Shown in pieces: positions 1 through 12,564 of a stretch of 64,000 bases of DNA. Positions within the stretch are counted from its first letter, which is position 1. Each line of letters opens with the position of its first letter. The stretch spans positions 1,116,001 to 1,180,000 of the forward strand of contig CM055614.1 of assembly GCA_029379385.1 (NCBI GenBank), given 5' to 3'. This DNA comes from Quillaja saponaria (lineage: Eukaryota > Streptophyta > Magnoliopsida > Fabales > Quillajaceae). Both the position numbers and the translations under genes were made by a program. Below the pieces are notes generated by a model. It was not told the DNA's origin. It ran no database searches and was given only the letters and a program-made list of their open reading frames with translations.

Positions 1-34
1 AAAGTAACAGCGAGAGAAAATCTGAGAGACTTAC

Positions 35-1025
35 AACTTGGAGTGGTGAGCTTGAGAGTGCGGAAGCAGATATCATAGAGAGCCTCGTTATCCAAAACCA
101 TACACTCGTCTGCATTCTCAACCAGTTGATGAACAGAGAGGGTAGCGTTGTATGGCTCAACAACAGTGTCAGACACTTTTGGAGATGGGAAGACGGAGAA
201 TGTGAGCATCATTCTATCGGGGTATTCTTCCCTAATCTTCGAGATCAATAATGTTCCCATTCCAGATCCAGTTCCGCCACCTAGAGAGTGGCATACCTGA
301 AACCCTGCAAGCAAATGATGCAAAGTTAGAAATTAGAGATAGGGGTTGGGATTTAAAAACAAAAACAGAGTTTCTATCAAAATGCATGCTTTGACGTTTT
401 TGACTGAAGAAAAAAAATGCTTAAACAGCGGTTAACGAGTATAAAGGAATTCTTTTCTTGTTTCCCTCATTTTCTTGAGAACCAAACAAATATTGTGAAG
501 CGACAGGGGAAGAAACGAACAGGGCAAATAATTTACTTCCCCTTATATCACATTTAAAGGTAACCAAACAGAAACCTCAAAAAAAAAAATAAAAAAAAAT
601 ATACAGAAGCAAGGGTTAGAAAGAGAGAAACCTTGTAAGCAGTCGCAGTTCTCGGCCTCCTTCCTCACAACATCAAGAACTGAGTCAATAAGCTCAGCTC
701 CCTCAGTGTAGTGACCTTTGGCCCAGTTATTTCCGGCACCGGACTGTCCGAATACGAAGTTGTCAGGTCGAAATATTTGACCATACGGACCGGATCTAAG
801 ACTATCCATGGTACCCGGCTCTAGATCCATTAGCACTGCTCGAGGAACGAACCTCCCACAGCTGGCTTCATTGTAGTACACATTGACCCGCTCCAGTTGG
901 AGATCCAAATCCCCCTGGTATCGTCCGGTGGGGTCGATTCCATGCTCTGCACACACCACCTCCCAGAACTTTGCACCAATCTGGTTGCCACACTGGCCCC
1001 CCTGTATGTGCAGAATCTCACGCAT
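35..1025 (-). CDS. TUB: Beta-tubulin, N-terminal part (cut by window edge)
   Basis: Beta subunit of the alpha/beta-tubulin dimer that polymerises into microtubules. Exon 1 is 632-1025 (394 bp) and exon 2 is 35-304 (270 bp), the usual plant TUB exon sizes; bases 1-34 start intron 2 and the third exon lies outside the window. The start [17 protein letters not shown] carries the MREI autoregulation tetrapeptide and the first nucleotide-binding loop. Exon 2 supplies the GGGTGSGMG tubulin signature, which binds the GTP phosphates. Intron 1 is 327 bp (305-631). No frame damage is visible in the 221 codons seen. On the minus strand a CCAAT box and an AATAAATAT TATA-like stretch lie about 75-90 bases before the start (plus positions ~1100-1115). 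The family call is certain; which paralogue cannot be told. Confidence 0.97.
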
Positions 1026-2107
1026 CTTTCCTGGGAAAATGGGTGTTACGGCAAGGCCAGAGGTTGAAGGCGGAGACGATAAAAATAGGAAAAGGCAAGG
1101 GCGGATATTTATTGGACAGAGATAACGATTCCCGTTTACCTCATGAGTGAATTAACGGTGGTGTGATAACGGACGTTTTGTTTTAGTGGGAAGTGAGGAT
1201 TTCGAAAAAAAATTGGGTTTCGATCCAGTGGTCGCATGTAGCTCGTAAGACAGCTGTAAGGGCCAAGTGGTCAGGGAGCTATAATTCCCTGTGCTGCGGG
1301 AGTATGACGATTGGTGTGGTGTACTCAATGGCACAGCAAACCACCAGTTGAGGCCAGAACAACACTATACGAGTGAAATTGTGAAAATTTGGATTCTTAT
1401 CCCGTTGAGATTACCAAAAGTTTTACTAATTACTATGACTAATTTAATACTTTAAAAAGCTTAATATATATTTCTCTTTAGAGAAAAAATATAAAATATA
1501 TTATTTTTAATCATTAGATTTTTTTTCGTTTGGATGGATAAAAACAATAAATGAAAATAAAGAAAATGATATAGTACAATTTTTTGTTTACAAAATGAAT
1601 GAAAAATAAATAAATGTCTATATTATTACATACTTTTATATATATATATTAAAAAATTAATAATAGATATCTAACTATGGTAAAGCTGAAAAAGAAACTC
1701 ATGTTTCCAGGTGACAATTTGGCAGAACATTTGCAAAATAAGAAGCACCAATCACCATCCCCTCCCTCATTCATGGTTTATCTGTCTTGTGTTGAATGAC
1801 CAAATAATTACAGCTTGTAAGTAATACCATAAAACTAAAATTGTGGACACATTGGCAAAACAGAGTATTTCCAATTCCCACACCCATTATTTTCTCCCCC
1901 AACTTCTCTTCCTAATTTAACCATTATCTCAGTCTCCCCTCAAAGTTCCACCTCATATACCACCAAAAAACAAGGATCTTCATTCCTTTTCTTTTTGTTC
2001 CCATAGCTATCATTATTTTCCTTTGCCCCTGCCTTTCATTCTCCCTTGCTACCCTCTGTTTTCTTTCTTCACATTTCACACTAATCTTCTTCCTCATCTC
2101 TGGCAAA
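1026..2107. other. Divergent spacer between beta-tubulin and ADF
   Basis: Shared upstream region of two genes that run apart. The tubulin leader and promoter occupy about 1026-1150. Bases 1205-1300 hold a tRNA-like stretch described separately. From 1380 to 1690 the sequence is very AT-rich with nothing I can name. From about 1740 to 2107 it is pyrimidine-rich, as expected for an ADF 5' leader. Confidence 0.6.
1205..1300 (-). repeat. Possible tRNA-derived (SINE-like) fragment
   Basis: Read on the minus strand, a box-B-like GGATCGAAACCC (plus 1214-1225) is followed at once by a T8 run that could act as a Pol III terminator. Upstream sequence could hold a weak box A, but no tRNA cloverleaf closes. 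This may be a relic of a tRNA-derived SINE or chance similarity. Confidence 0.25.
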
Positions 2108-3064
2108 ATGGTATGCTAGTTTCTTCTCTTTTTCTTCCATTTCTGTAATATTTGTTGTTACTGTGTAATCAAAGATTATTTGTATTTCTTCCTTTATGAA
2201 CCAATTTTTGTCACCCATCAAAGTTTAGCTGAAAGCTACATAATTTACATCTGTTACCAAAAACAGAACCCTTCAAAGAATTTTGTTCTGTTTCACTAAT
2301 TTTCATTGTGAGCAATTGTTCCTGATGGCTAATGCTTCAAAGGGTTTCTTTAAGTATTGGCAAAGATGGTTAATCAAATCTGCATAATGGATTAATATGC
2401 ACGCATTGCTCACAACACAAACAAATCACAGCTGCAATCATTTTTATTTTTTTTTCTTGCTCTTTGAGTATTTACATCAAATAGTTGTACAATCACTTTT
2501 GTGATAGAATGTCTGGAACTTTTAGGCAAATGCAGCATCTGGAATGGCCTGTGCACGATGACTGCAAACTGAGGTTTATGGAGCTTAAAGCAAAACGAAG
2601 CTATCGTTTTATTGTATTCAAAATTGAGAAACAACAGGTGGTGGTCGAAAAACTAGGTGGTCCTAATGAAAGCTATGATGATTTCACATCCAGTTTTCCA
2701 GCTGATGAGTGTCGTTATGCCGTCTACGATTTTGATTTCACAACCATAGAAAATTGCCAGAAAAGCAAGATTTTCTTCATTGCATGGTATTGATAAAGTC
2801 CTGATTGTTACATATGATTAAGTCTATGAAAATTATAATCGGGTGTGAGCATACCAACACCACCCCGTTAATGAACTTGTGTTTCGTCTATATGATCTCT
2901 ATTGGGTGTGCAGGTCGCCGGATACGTCAAAGGTGAGGATGAAAATGGTGTATGCAAGCTCCAAAGACAGATTCAAGAGGGAATTGGATGGCATTCAATT
3001 TGAGTTGCAAGCAACAGATCCAAGCGAGATGAGCTTGGACATTGTGAAAGGACGAGCCATCTAG
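2108..3064 (+). CDS. ADF: Actin-depolymerizing factor (ADF/cofilin) with +1 frame lesion
   Basis: ADF/cofilin binds G- and F-actin and severs or depolymerises filaments. The gene has the plant ADF layout: exon 1 ends right after the ATG (2108-2110), exon 2 is 2526-2786 and exon 3 is 2914-3064. The product shows [19 protein letters not shown], the [19 protein letters not shown] core, [20 protein letters not shown] with the actin-binding long helix, and ends DIVKGRAI. It looks closest to the pollen-type ADF7/ADF10 group, judged from memory. Oddity: exon 2 opens as the expected ANAASGMA codons, but one extra base in GGCCTGTGCAC (2547-2557) shifts the frame to TGA. The rest is open in the other frame. 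An in-frame ATG at 2530 could start a shortened protein. Either a real lesion or a sequence error; the family call is firm. Confidence 0.85.
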
Positions 3065-3987
3065 TAAAGCACATCAACTAGCTAGTTGTGCTACCTATAT
3101 ATCTCCTTCATACTTGTACCTGTTTTTCCCTAACTGTTTTTAATGTTTTTGGGGGCCATTTGTTATTTCCCTTTTATAGCTTGGTTTCCCACATCTAATC
3201 CAATATGGCATGTACTTATCTTTATACATTTGTTCTTTTGTAAACTTTATCAATCCATGTTCCCACTGCTCTTCTCTGGTTGGTTAAAAGATGGAGCCAT
3301 ATTCATTGATTGGGATTAGGTTGATATTTTCACACAAAAGGAGCAAAAGTGTTGTAAGATATTACTATTAGGTTGATATTCTAATTCTTATGCCAATTGC
3401 CAAGCTATTAACCCCTTGTTTTTCTCACTTGGAATGACTTGTGTGTAGTACGGTTGTTCTGCCAACGAAAAATAAAAAGTCAAATTTATACTTGGCATCC
3501 CTTTAGTTTTATTTATTTTTAATCAGGGTTTTTGTGTTTTAATCATTAATTTATGGTGCTTCAGTTTTCAATTTTAGGTCTCATCGCATATTTACATCAA
3601 TTTTAAATAAAAATTATCTAAAGAGTAAAATTAAAACAATCAAACCTATGATTTTTACGTTTACAAATAAAAGCACTCACAAAATACAATAAATTTTTAC
3701 AAAATCAAATAAATTCTTGATCATTATGAGACTCAATTGAGACTAAAATAAAAATATAATAGTTTAATTAAACAATAAAGATAAAAAGGCCCATTTCAAA
3801 TTAGTAAAACTATAGGACTCAAAGTGAAATTTAGACATATTAATTGCTTTCCATCAATTAAAATTTAAAAAAGAAAATGAGAATACCCTGCAACGACGAC
3901 GTTTAAAATATTTCGTCTGTATACCTTGTATTCACCCTCTAGGGTTTTAGCAATCAATTTCTCTCCTGTTCGAGGCGCTACTCAAGC
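3065..3987. other. Spacer between ADF and NOB1
   Basis: ADF 3' untranslated region to roughly 3260, then AT-rich sequence without recognisable genes or repeats, then the short NOB1 promoter from about 3880. Confidence 0.6.
3940..3947 (+). promoter_or_regulatory. Telo-box before NOB1
   Basis: TAGGGTTT, the complement of the AAACCCTA telo-box, lies 41 bases before the NOB1 start codon. Telo-boxes are common in promoters or leaders of plant ribosome-biogenesis and translation genes, which fits the job of NOB1. Confidence 0.5.
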
Positions 3988-6869
3988 ATGGAGGAAGCTC
4001 CAGTCTCCGCTGCATCTGCATCCTCAGCTTCGTGCTGGAGCAACATAGTGAAGGCACAACCACCTCCAAAATCCAAGGACCAAGACTCTACCAAAACAAG
4101 CCGTGTATTTGTGGAAAGCTGCAAATCTACCAAAGGCATAGCAGTGGCTGTTGTTGACGCCAACGCCATTATCGAAGGAGGAGAGAAGCTCCACAACTGT
4201 GCTGACAAATTTGTCTCCGTCCCAGAAGTCATGGACGAGATACGTGACCCCGTCTCACGCCACAGACTCTCCTTCATCCCTTTCACTGTGGAAACCATGG
4301 AGCCCACTCCAGAAGCCCTCAATAAAGGTAATTATTTGATAATGGTTTTTATTTAGCTTGGAATATTTCTGGATCCACCCGAAATCTCCATTTTTCGCTT
4401 AATCTTGTTTGGCAATTAGAAAGGAAAAAGAATTGTGGGGTGTCACTCTGGTTCCCCCACTAAGCTTGTGAAACTGGCATACAGATATTTTTTTTGTCAA
4501 TTTGTGATGTTCTAGGTATTATCACTATATAATTTGGACTCTTATCTATCAATGCATGATTTGTCAGTTATCAAATTTGCAAAGGCGACCGGTGACCTAC
4601 AGACTCTTTCAGATGTTGATATCAAACTTATTGCTCTGACTCACACGTTGGAGACTCAAATTCATGGTACTAAACATCTCAGGGAGAGCCCTCCCCCTGT
4701 GCACACAGTTAATGTGAGAAGATTACCTGAGAAGGAAATGCCAGGATGGGGATCCAATGTTCCTAATTTAGAAGAGTGGGAAGCATTAGACAATGCAGTA
4801 GAAGATAGACCAAACGCCAACTCAAGAATCCTGCCGTTGCAAGACTTGAACTTGAATGTCATCCCTCAAGATGACCATATAGAAGAGTGTTCAACAGGGC
4901 AGAAGAGTGAAGATCCTTCTGAGAATCAAGAGGGTGGTGAATGCAGCTCAAGGAGACCTAAGAAGTATTTACCAAAGAAAAAGGAAGTAAACATTGAAGG
5001 GAAGATGGTGGCAGCTGGAATTGATGCATCTCAAGGAAAATCTGATGATAATGCTGGTGACTGGATGCCTGCTGTCAGCCGCAGTACCCATAGGAGATTT
5101 CTTAGAAGAAAATCCAGACGTGAATCCTATGATGCGTTATCTCAAAATCAAGATCAGCAAGACCTAGTGGAAGACATAGATAGCAATGTTGTTGCGGATT
5201 TGGGATGCTCAGATGAGGTGGTGCATCAAGGTTACAATGATACGCACATTGATTGCAGAGGTTCTGAGGAGACTAAGATAGCAGAAGAGAAGGAAAGCAG
5301 TGGAAAACTCCAGTCTAATGAATCTGAAGTGTTGAAAGCCACTTCTGATGACAATGCAAATGCAACTACTGAAGAAGTTGACATAGTTAGGGAAGGATTT
5401 GATCATTTGGAGATTGAAAGCCAGAATAGTGAAAGTGTTTGCACACCTTATGCAGATGATAATAGTAGCGAACAGAGTTGGATGCTTAGATCCTTATCTG
5501 AATCCAGTGTTGCCTGTGTAACTGGTGACTTTGCAATGCAAAATGTTCTACTGCAGATGGGTTTACGTTTGCTGGCACCAGGAGGGACACAAATCCACCA
5601 GCTGCACAGGTATCTATTAGTTCACATGTCTTTATGGGTTATTGCAGGTTTCCTTGATCTTGAACTACTTTCTGTTAAAGCAATTTCCAGAGTTCACTTT
5701 CTTTTTATAATCATAATTGATTTGATGCCTAGTAATTGGGGGTTAGATTTATGAACAGAATGGAGTATTAGTATGTCATGTGTCTTATATTGCTTGAAAT
5801 GGATTCATAAAATACTTTTCTTTCAGTATGTATTTGTTTTCTTCCGGTCTTTACGATCGTTCTTTTTTTTTTTCTCTTTTTCCTGAATTATTTACACTCC
5901 AGGTGGGTACTTAAGTGCCATGCCTGTTACACTGTGACCGCTGAGATTGGGAGGATGTTCTGTCCAAAGTGTGGAAATGGTGGCACCTTACGTAAGGTGG
6001 CTGTTACAGTTGGTGAAAATGGAATTGTTTTAGCAGCCCGCCGACCACAGATTACGTTGCGGGGCACAAAAGTAAGTATTTCTATTTGAGAGATTTAAAT
6101 CGTGTCTTTAACTATCATGGTGTTTTGATATTTTCTCTGCTTGTTAGCTCTGAGTCTCTGACCACCATTACATTATGGAAATGCTTAGATCCTAAACCAA
6201 GAAAGTATATTATGACCATGCATAGCATTTATATATCAGTTTAAAATTGAATTTTGCAATTTCCATTCTCCTGTTTCTGATGATTGGATTTAATTATGTG
6301 AAAGTTTATGTATTCCAAAAGATGGGTTAAGAAGCGCAATTATATATTACTAAGTCATCTATTCACTTCTGATCCTCCCTCTGTGTATGTGTTTGGTTGT
6401 GTGCGCGTGCAGTAAGGCCTTCTATTTTTTGTTTTTCTTTTTGAATTTCTGCCCGTGTCCTTATATGCGTGCAGTTCTCGTTGCCTCTACCCCAAGGTGG
6501 AAGGAATGCCATCACAAAGAATCCCATTTTACGTGAAGATCAACTTCCCCAAAAGTTCCTCCATCCTAAGAACAGAAAGAAAGCTAATCAGCAGGTTAAT
6601 AATTTGTATTTGCTAATACTTACCAATAAATTTCGGGGAAATGATGTGTTGATAATTTTCCTGGTAATTTACTTATTGTGGGTTCATATTAACTGAAGTT
6701 AATGCACGTCACTTTCTAGGGTGATGACTTTTTCCCTCCAGACAACATCTTCGTCCATCATACAGATAAGAAAGCTCCTCTTCAGCCTCCAATAAGGAGG
6801 GCCGCGGCATTTTTCGGTGGAAAGAGAAATCCAAATGACAATCACTTCTCACGCTCTAAGCATAAGTAG
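3988..6869 (+). CDS. NOB1: NOB1, 20S pre-rRNA D-site endonuclease
   Basis: Endonuclease that makes the 3' end of 18S rRNA at site D in cytoplasmic pre-40S particles. Five exons: 3988-4327, 4568-5609, 5903-6071, 6475-6594 and 6720-6869, giving 606 residues with all phases agreeing. The N-terminal PIN domain has VVDANAIIEGG (metal-binding Asp57), VMDEIRDPVSRHRL (Asp83/Glu84) and ATGDLQTLSDVDIKL (Asp123, Asp129, Asp131). A charged linker with a short WGSNVPNLEEWEALDN motif follows (about residue 190). The zinc ribbon is WVLKCHAC...FCPKCGNGG (Cys466, 469, 481, 484). The basic tail ends RRAAAFFGGKRNPNDNHFSRSKHK. No frame damage. Its neighbour on the right is the LRR receptor kinase, as I recall for At5g41190/At5g41180 in Arabidopsis. 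Confidence 0.95.
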
Positions 6870-7818
6870 TGGGATTACATCAAAGTGTTGTCATGGTCCT
6901 AAGAAATTTTTGAGATGCTGGCTTTATTGTTCATAGGTCTATGTTGTGACCAATTGCTTGAGTGTATGTCATTATCCTTTGTTCAATTTTGGGGAACTTG
7001 TTTGCGGAGTTAAATTATAAGAGGTATGAAATGTCTCAAATGTCTCTTTCTTTTTCCTCCCTCTCACGGGTCGGATTCTAACCAAAACTGCTACCCTTCC
7101 CTACTATTAATAAGAGCATAAAAGCTACATGGACGTCTCTGGTTACAGCTCATCTGACGTTGAAGGTTCCTCTCCAAGTTTTGTACTGAGGCACCCGCAA
7201 CCCGGACTCGATTTAAATACCAAACCTACTCAAAATGTTATAAATGGATGATACTTGAACCCTAAAATCTTGTTTAGGAATAGCCATCCTAGTTCATGAA
7301 AATATTAAGCTGCCATTCTAAATACTGGTCATCCTGAGTTTCGAAATCTCAAACTGAAATTTGTACTTTTTTCTCTCTTTTTGTTTTTTGTTTTCAAGTA
7401 CGTGTAGTAAGAGCAGATGACATCCGTAATTTATCACTCTGATTCAGCATAATTTATTACAGAATATAGATCATTCTATCAAAACATATATATATATATA
7501 TATAATGTACATTACAGATTAAGCCCTTAGCTTAAAAGGAATACCAAAACTCAAATATGAAGAGAATTTCACCTAAGTTGCACCAAAAGGAAAGACATTG
7601 AATGAAGGAGTTGTAAGACAATCTTCATCTTTACTCAAATCAGGCTTTTACTGATTAATAAATGCTATACAACGAAACTTTGTCACGCATTAAGTAAGCT
7701 CTATGTTCCCTTTTTCAATCATTTACAAGGAACTGGAAAATTTGAAGAGGAAGAAAAAGAAGTCAGAATAGTATACCATTGTATATCTTTGATATACAGT
7801 ATGTTAAGTTTGAGTGAT
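6870..7818. other. Convergent spacer between NOB1 and LRR-RLK
   Basis: 3' flanks of two genes that face each other. It holds a short (TA)n run at about 7487-7504 and otherwise ordinary AT-rich sequence. No coding signal was seen. Confidence 0.6.
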
Positions 7819-10800
7819 TCATGATGAAAGAGCAAGCTCAGCCCAAGCCAGAGAAGATGCCTTGAGCTCTGTGCTTATTGATGTGTCTATTCTGCTCTCC
7901 AATGTGCCACATAAATCTTTTCATGGATGGTCGCTTGGTGGACGTCTGCACCGATGCAAAGTCTTATTGCTTCACATATTACTACCAGGTCATCATATCT
8001 AAAATGTTTTAAGTCAGGATCCACCACATATGACATTACTTCTGGCTGTTCAAGATAGTCCTTGGCCTGCATCATGTATGTACCGATGTTTATCATAAGC
8101 TAACGAATATTATCCTTTCCAGTGTTGCCTCTGAATCTGAAAGGAAATATAGTAAAATTGAAATTTCAGTAAATTCCTTACCCAATCCACCAAGCAACCT
8201 TTATCCTTGCAGTATGGAGGTCTTCCACTGATTATCTCCAGCAAAAGTACACCAAAAGCATACACATTGCCTTGGACATCCAGATGGCGTGCTTCTAGAG
8301 AATTCGAAAGAACACAGATAGCACCTTGAGTGCTAATAGATCCAGAATTCTTTTCTGACCTTTCAAGAATTGTCTTCCAACTTTCAAAATCAACTAGCTG
8401 CAACAGATTACATAGAAAAGGAAAGATGATGAAAATGAAAGTTAAGCTGTTTACTTAGTTACTTGGAGATTAGGATTAGGAGCTCTACCATGACATTTTA
8501 TCTGTAATTAGAAACTATGATACTTATTAAAGTAGGTTTACGTGTATAGAGAAAACACCCTTCTCAAATATTCTCTTGGTCACAGGGATGACATTAGCCC
8601 TTCCGTACTTAACTTGCTAGTTAGAAAATCTAGAGTAACCTTTCAGCATACCTTAGGGGAAAAATCTTCTGTAAGGTATACAGCATTTGAGTTCAACTTG
8701 GATATAGTAAGAGGAGGTTCAATTTCTGTATGCAGATACTTGAGTCCACGAGCAATGCCTATAACAATTTTCATACGCCGTGTCCAAGACAATTGGCATC
8801 CATCTCCATCTGCAGTTAATTACGTGCAGGATTAAGACAATGAAACACATTAAACTATGTTCGTACCAAATATGATATTGACTTACAGTGTAGGTGCTCG
8901 TGAAGTGTTCCATTTGAAGCATATTCAAAGACTAACATCCTTGTAAATGGAGTGCTCTCTCTACAATATCCCAGTAGTTTTCCTGTATTCTCATGATTTA
9001 ATCTTGCTAAATCTGCCACCTGAATATCAAAATTAGTGAAATCTTTTGAGAATGGGCAGTACTCATCTACCAACTCTAAGATTGAAGGTTTTGGCACATC
9101 TTCATTGAGTGGTTTAGGTGAAACTCTTATGAACCACAAAATGTAATTACCTCTTTCTGAAAATAGAGTTCTAGATATCCTGTCCAGTGCTCCTCCTTGA
9201 CGCATAAGGAAATGACAGCAATCTCAGGCCCAGCTTTGATGGTGCCTTTGTAGACCAAACTGTCAGATGAGGAACCAATTATGTTGCTGAAGTCTTCACA
9301 GGCCACTTCAAGCTCTTGTCTGCTATATCTAACTACATCTTTCAACATCTCAGAGTCTGCACATAAACCCAGCCAATTTAACTCCTTTTCCCTAATGATA
9401 ACAACAATTCTAGAACTTTAAGAATCACATATGAGGAGGCAGTGAAAGCAACGAAACAGACCTATATATATTGGTATATGATCCTTCCCGCTATCAGATT
9501 TCTTCCAAGGAATAATGATGGATGCCTTGCTATTACACCGCTGAAGAGCAGTAAGAAGAGCAACTAGAAAGAGGGAACCCACCATAGTTCCTGTCACTAT
9601 TTCCAGAGCCAAAAGCCAGGCAGGTTTTGACGTCCCTCGATGCTTGGATACATTTTCTCCAGGTTGGTGGTTAGAGTTGACCCCTGAGTGAGTCTGGGCA
9701 GTTGAAGCATTAGCTGCGGATTAAATTTTAAAAAAATTAGCAACGAAGGACTCGCTCAAGTAAATAGCATACCAGTATTAAGTTCATAACTATAATGTGT
9801 ATTCATTTCTAACAGAAACTAAAGATCATCTAATTAAGCATAATAAGTTTGGGTTTCAAAAAAAAATGAAAACGAAAGCCAATTCACTTAATAAGTTATA
9901 TAACCTGGAATTAAATTATGACTAGCTCATTTCGTTCATTTGCCATATTAAATGCTTGTTGAGTATGAGCATATATTATTGACAGTTCACCAACCACAAA
10001 TCCTTGAGGGAAGTCATTTCATACATACCACACTGCAAGGTAGGGCGTTGCTTTAGATCTTTGTTCTCAAGGCAGTTCCCTTGAAAGCTTGACCTGTGCA
10101 ACATATCTTTTAGGAAAAACTGAGGCCATTGAACAAATGGTATTAAAACAAAGGCCTAAGAGAGGTACCTTGGAAGATAAGCCAAGCATTTAGGTATGCT
10201 CCCAACAAAGAAATTATATGAAAAATCTGCTACTTTTAACTGAGACTGATTGACAAAAGCCAGTTATATTTGCATTTGAGGCATACCTGAAGCAGAAACA
10301 AACTGTAAGAGACAAAAATTCAGTTAACCAAATCTAGAATTCAAGTAAAATCATATTACTTTTTCCCAATAGGAGCCCTACTTCCATCTTTGTGACCTCA
10401 TCATCATCACTTCAAAAAAAGCGCAAACCCATTGGTAAATTGCTTATAGCTTTTTAAGGTTAATCAATAGAAGGGGGAACTTAGCTCTAGATCCCCCAGC
10501 TTGCAGAAGTGAGATTGTGAGCTGCTCTATATTCTGTTACAAGAAGTTTTTCTTTTTCTCGTTTTCTCAAGACACCACTACATTAATGTCAAAGCTGATA
10601 TAAGTTTACTGACTACAGCTTCTATGCCCATTGAATAGCTCCCAAAATACTGCCATTACCAATAATTAGTTTCCTTATCCCATTTGTTTAGGCTTCAAAG
10701 ATAAGTTATACCACCCAGCATAAGAGGTCCACAACAAACTCTGAAAAGATGAGAACAAAAACTCTTGTTGAATAGCTTAACTAGATACACTGATAACATG

Positions 10801-12564
10801 TATGGACCTCTCACTACAATAGTCAATAGCCCTTCTCCATTCTAACAATTGTAATGTAGACCTGAATCAAACTTCAGGGTCCTGCGGCTTGACAACCACT
10901 ATAATGACCTGGCAATGATTACCTACAGTAGGCAGAAAACAGCCTTTTTAACATTTTGTCAATCCAAGAAAGGTCAACCGTTTACTACAGTGTACATCCA
11001 TTCCAAACTTCCAATAATCTTTGTAATGATCACGTTTACTAATGTTGGCAGTAGCACATGTGGCTGAATGCAAATACAAAATTATATATACCAAACAAGT
11101 TTGACTGAAAATATACATCCGAGAATAGTATTCATCTTAGGCTGAAATGCATATCAACGGACTGATTAACTGCATAACACAATCAAACACATTCAATAAA
11201 AATCATTACTTACATTCCATGCATATTAGATGAGAAATTTGAATTGCTGGCAAAAGGAACTCTTCCATGGAGCTTATTCCTATCTAGAATAAGTTCTTGA
11301 AGGTATCTCAAGTTACCAAGCTCTGGAGGTAGGCTACCAGTCAACCCGTTGGACTGCAGATTACTGCAACAATATAAATAAGATTTTCCAAGTGTCAGAA
11401 TCAAGACAAAAAGAGTTTAAGATTCAGCAGAATATACCAAATTAAAATCTTACATTTTCACGGCACTGGTTAAATTCCCAATCTCTGGAGGGATTGGTCC
11501 TGACAATTGATTCATCCCCAAATCCAGGACCTTGAGATATTTTAACATGCCCAGTTCTTTAGGAATTATACCAATCAGATTGTTCCCATGCAATATCCTA
11601 CCAATCAATGAAGACCAGGAACTTCAGATTCAACCATCACAATCCAGAAATAGCAGATTAAAGAGGAAACATAAGGATAAGCAGGATGAGGTGTGCAAGA
11701 GGAAATAAAAGCAGACAGTTCTTGCAAGAAGGTGATCTGCCCCAATTCTTGTGCAAGAAATCCCCTTAAAGATGACCCAGAAATGTTTCTGCAAAGTAGA
11801 TAGTGTTCCAACCGTAAATGTTAAAAACATCCTAACCTAGAAATGTATGTCACTTATGTGTACATAGTGTAACTAGATACACAGCTTACATCTTAACAAC
11901 ATGGTCTCGAGTCTTAGAGCATGAAATTCCAGACCAACTACAGGGATCTGCATCTAGCGGATTCCAATTGGACAATACCTGATATGGGTCTTCATAGACA
12001 GCTTCTTTGAAGGTTGTAAGTGCCCAAACTGCGCAAGTATCAAATTCTACTCAGATAAATTTACCTCGACCACAATTTTAGCCAATTAATCACGAAAAAG
12101 AGAAATACTAAGGCACATAAATATGTTTCCATCAGTACTATAGTTACAGCACGCACAAACTTAAGAATATTAATCATGTTTGGTAGCCAAGAAAATATGG
12201 GAATGAAAAGTAATTAAATATACATATGATCCAGAATGTTTCAAGTTCATTCAAGAAGACAGAATTGCAACTTAGTCCAATTCATTAACACTATAAGCAT
12301 AAACTGAGGACATATTAGCTGTTCTGGAAACCAGTAACCAAAAAAAAAAGATTGCAAATTTCGATCCTTTTTCTTTTCCACATTTTCTCACCAAACAAAG
12401 TGAGAGCTTAACGGAACTGAAGAATGAAGATCTGAGAAAGAAAGTGATTACTTTTCTTTCTCACTCGACGAACACGTACCTTCATTTGATGGAAAAGAAC
12501 CACAAGCCACTAAAACAGCCTCAGAAATTAGACAGAAGAACATAAGAGAAGCATATGATCTCAT
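7819..12564 (-). CDS. LRR receptor-like pseudokinase (At1g63430/At5g41180 type)
   Basis: Plasma-membrane receptor-like protein. Thirteen exons, listed 5' to 3': 12480-12564, 11890-12028, 11717-11788, 11454-11597, 11214-11363, 10169-10286, 10029-10093, 9462-9713, 9151-9356, 8887-9019, 8652-8809, 8182-8397, 7819-8066. They encode about 660 residues once three +1 lesions are set aside. Order: signal peptide ([20 protein letters not shown]), LRRNT with [12 protein letters not shown], about four LRRs on 72-bp-unit exons, a transmembrane segment near residues 291-316, then a kinase-like domain. Catalytic motifs are lost: the VAIK lysine is Ser in [11 protein letters not shown] is missing, and DFG reads DFE, so it is a pseudokinase. 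Lesions: an extra G in exon 6 (plus ~10233-10241), and an extra C and extra A in exon 13 (plus ~7905-7945). Beyond them the frame recovers the expected [12 protein letters not shown] end. Confidence 0.88.

Noticed and set aside
883..1125. 80-codon plus-strand ORF over the tubulin start
   Set aside because: It lies antisense to the highly conserved tubulin exon 1; its open frame is a shadow of tubulin codon use.
2485..2793. ADF starting at ATG 2485 or 2509 inside intron 1
   Set aside because: The upstream residues ([15 protein letters not shown]) do not resemble any ADF and are intronic; the canonical ATG-only exon 1 is present, so a frame lesion in exon 2 is the better reading.
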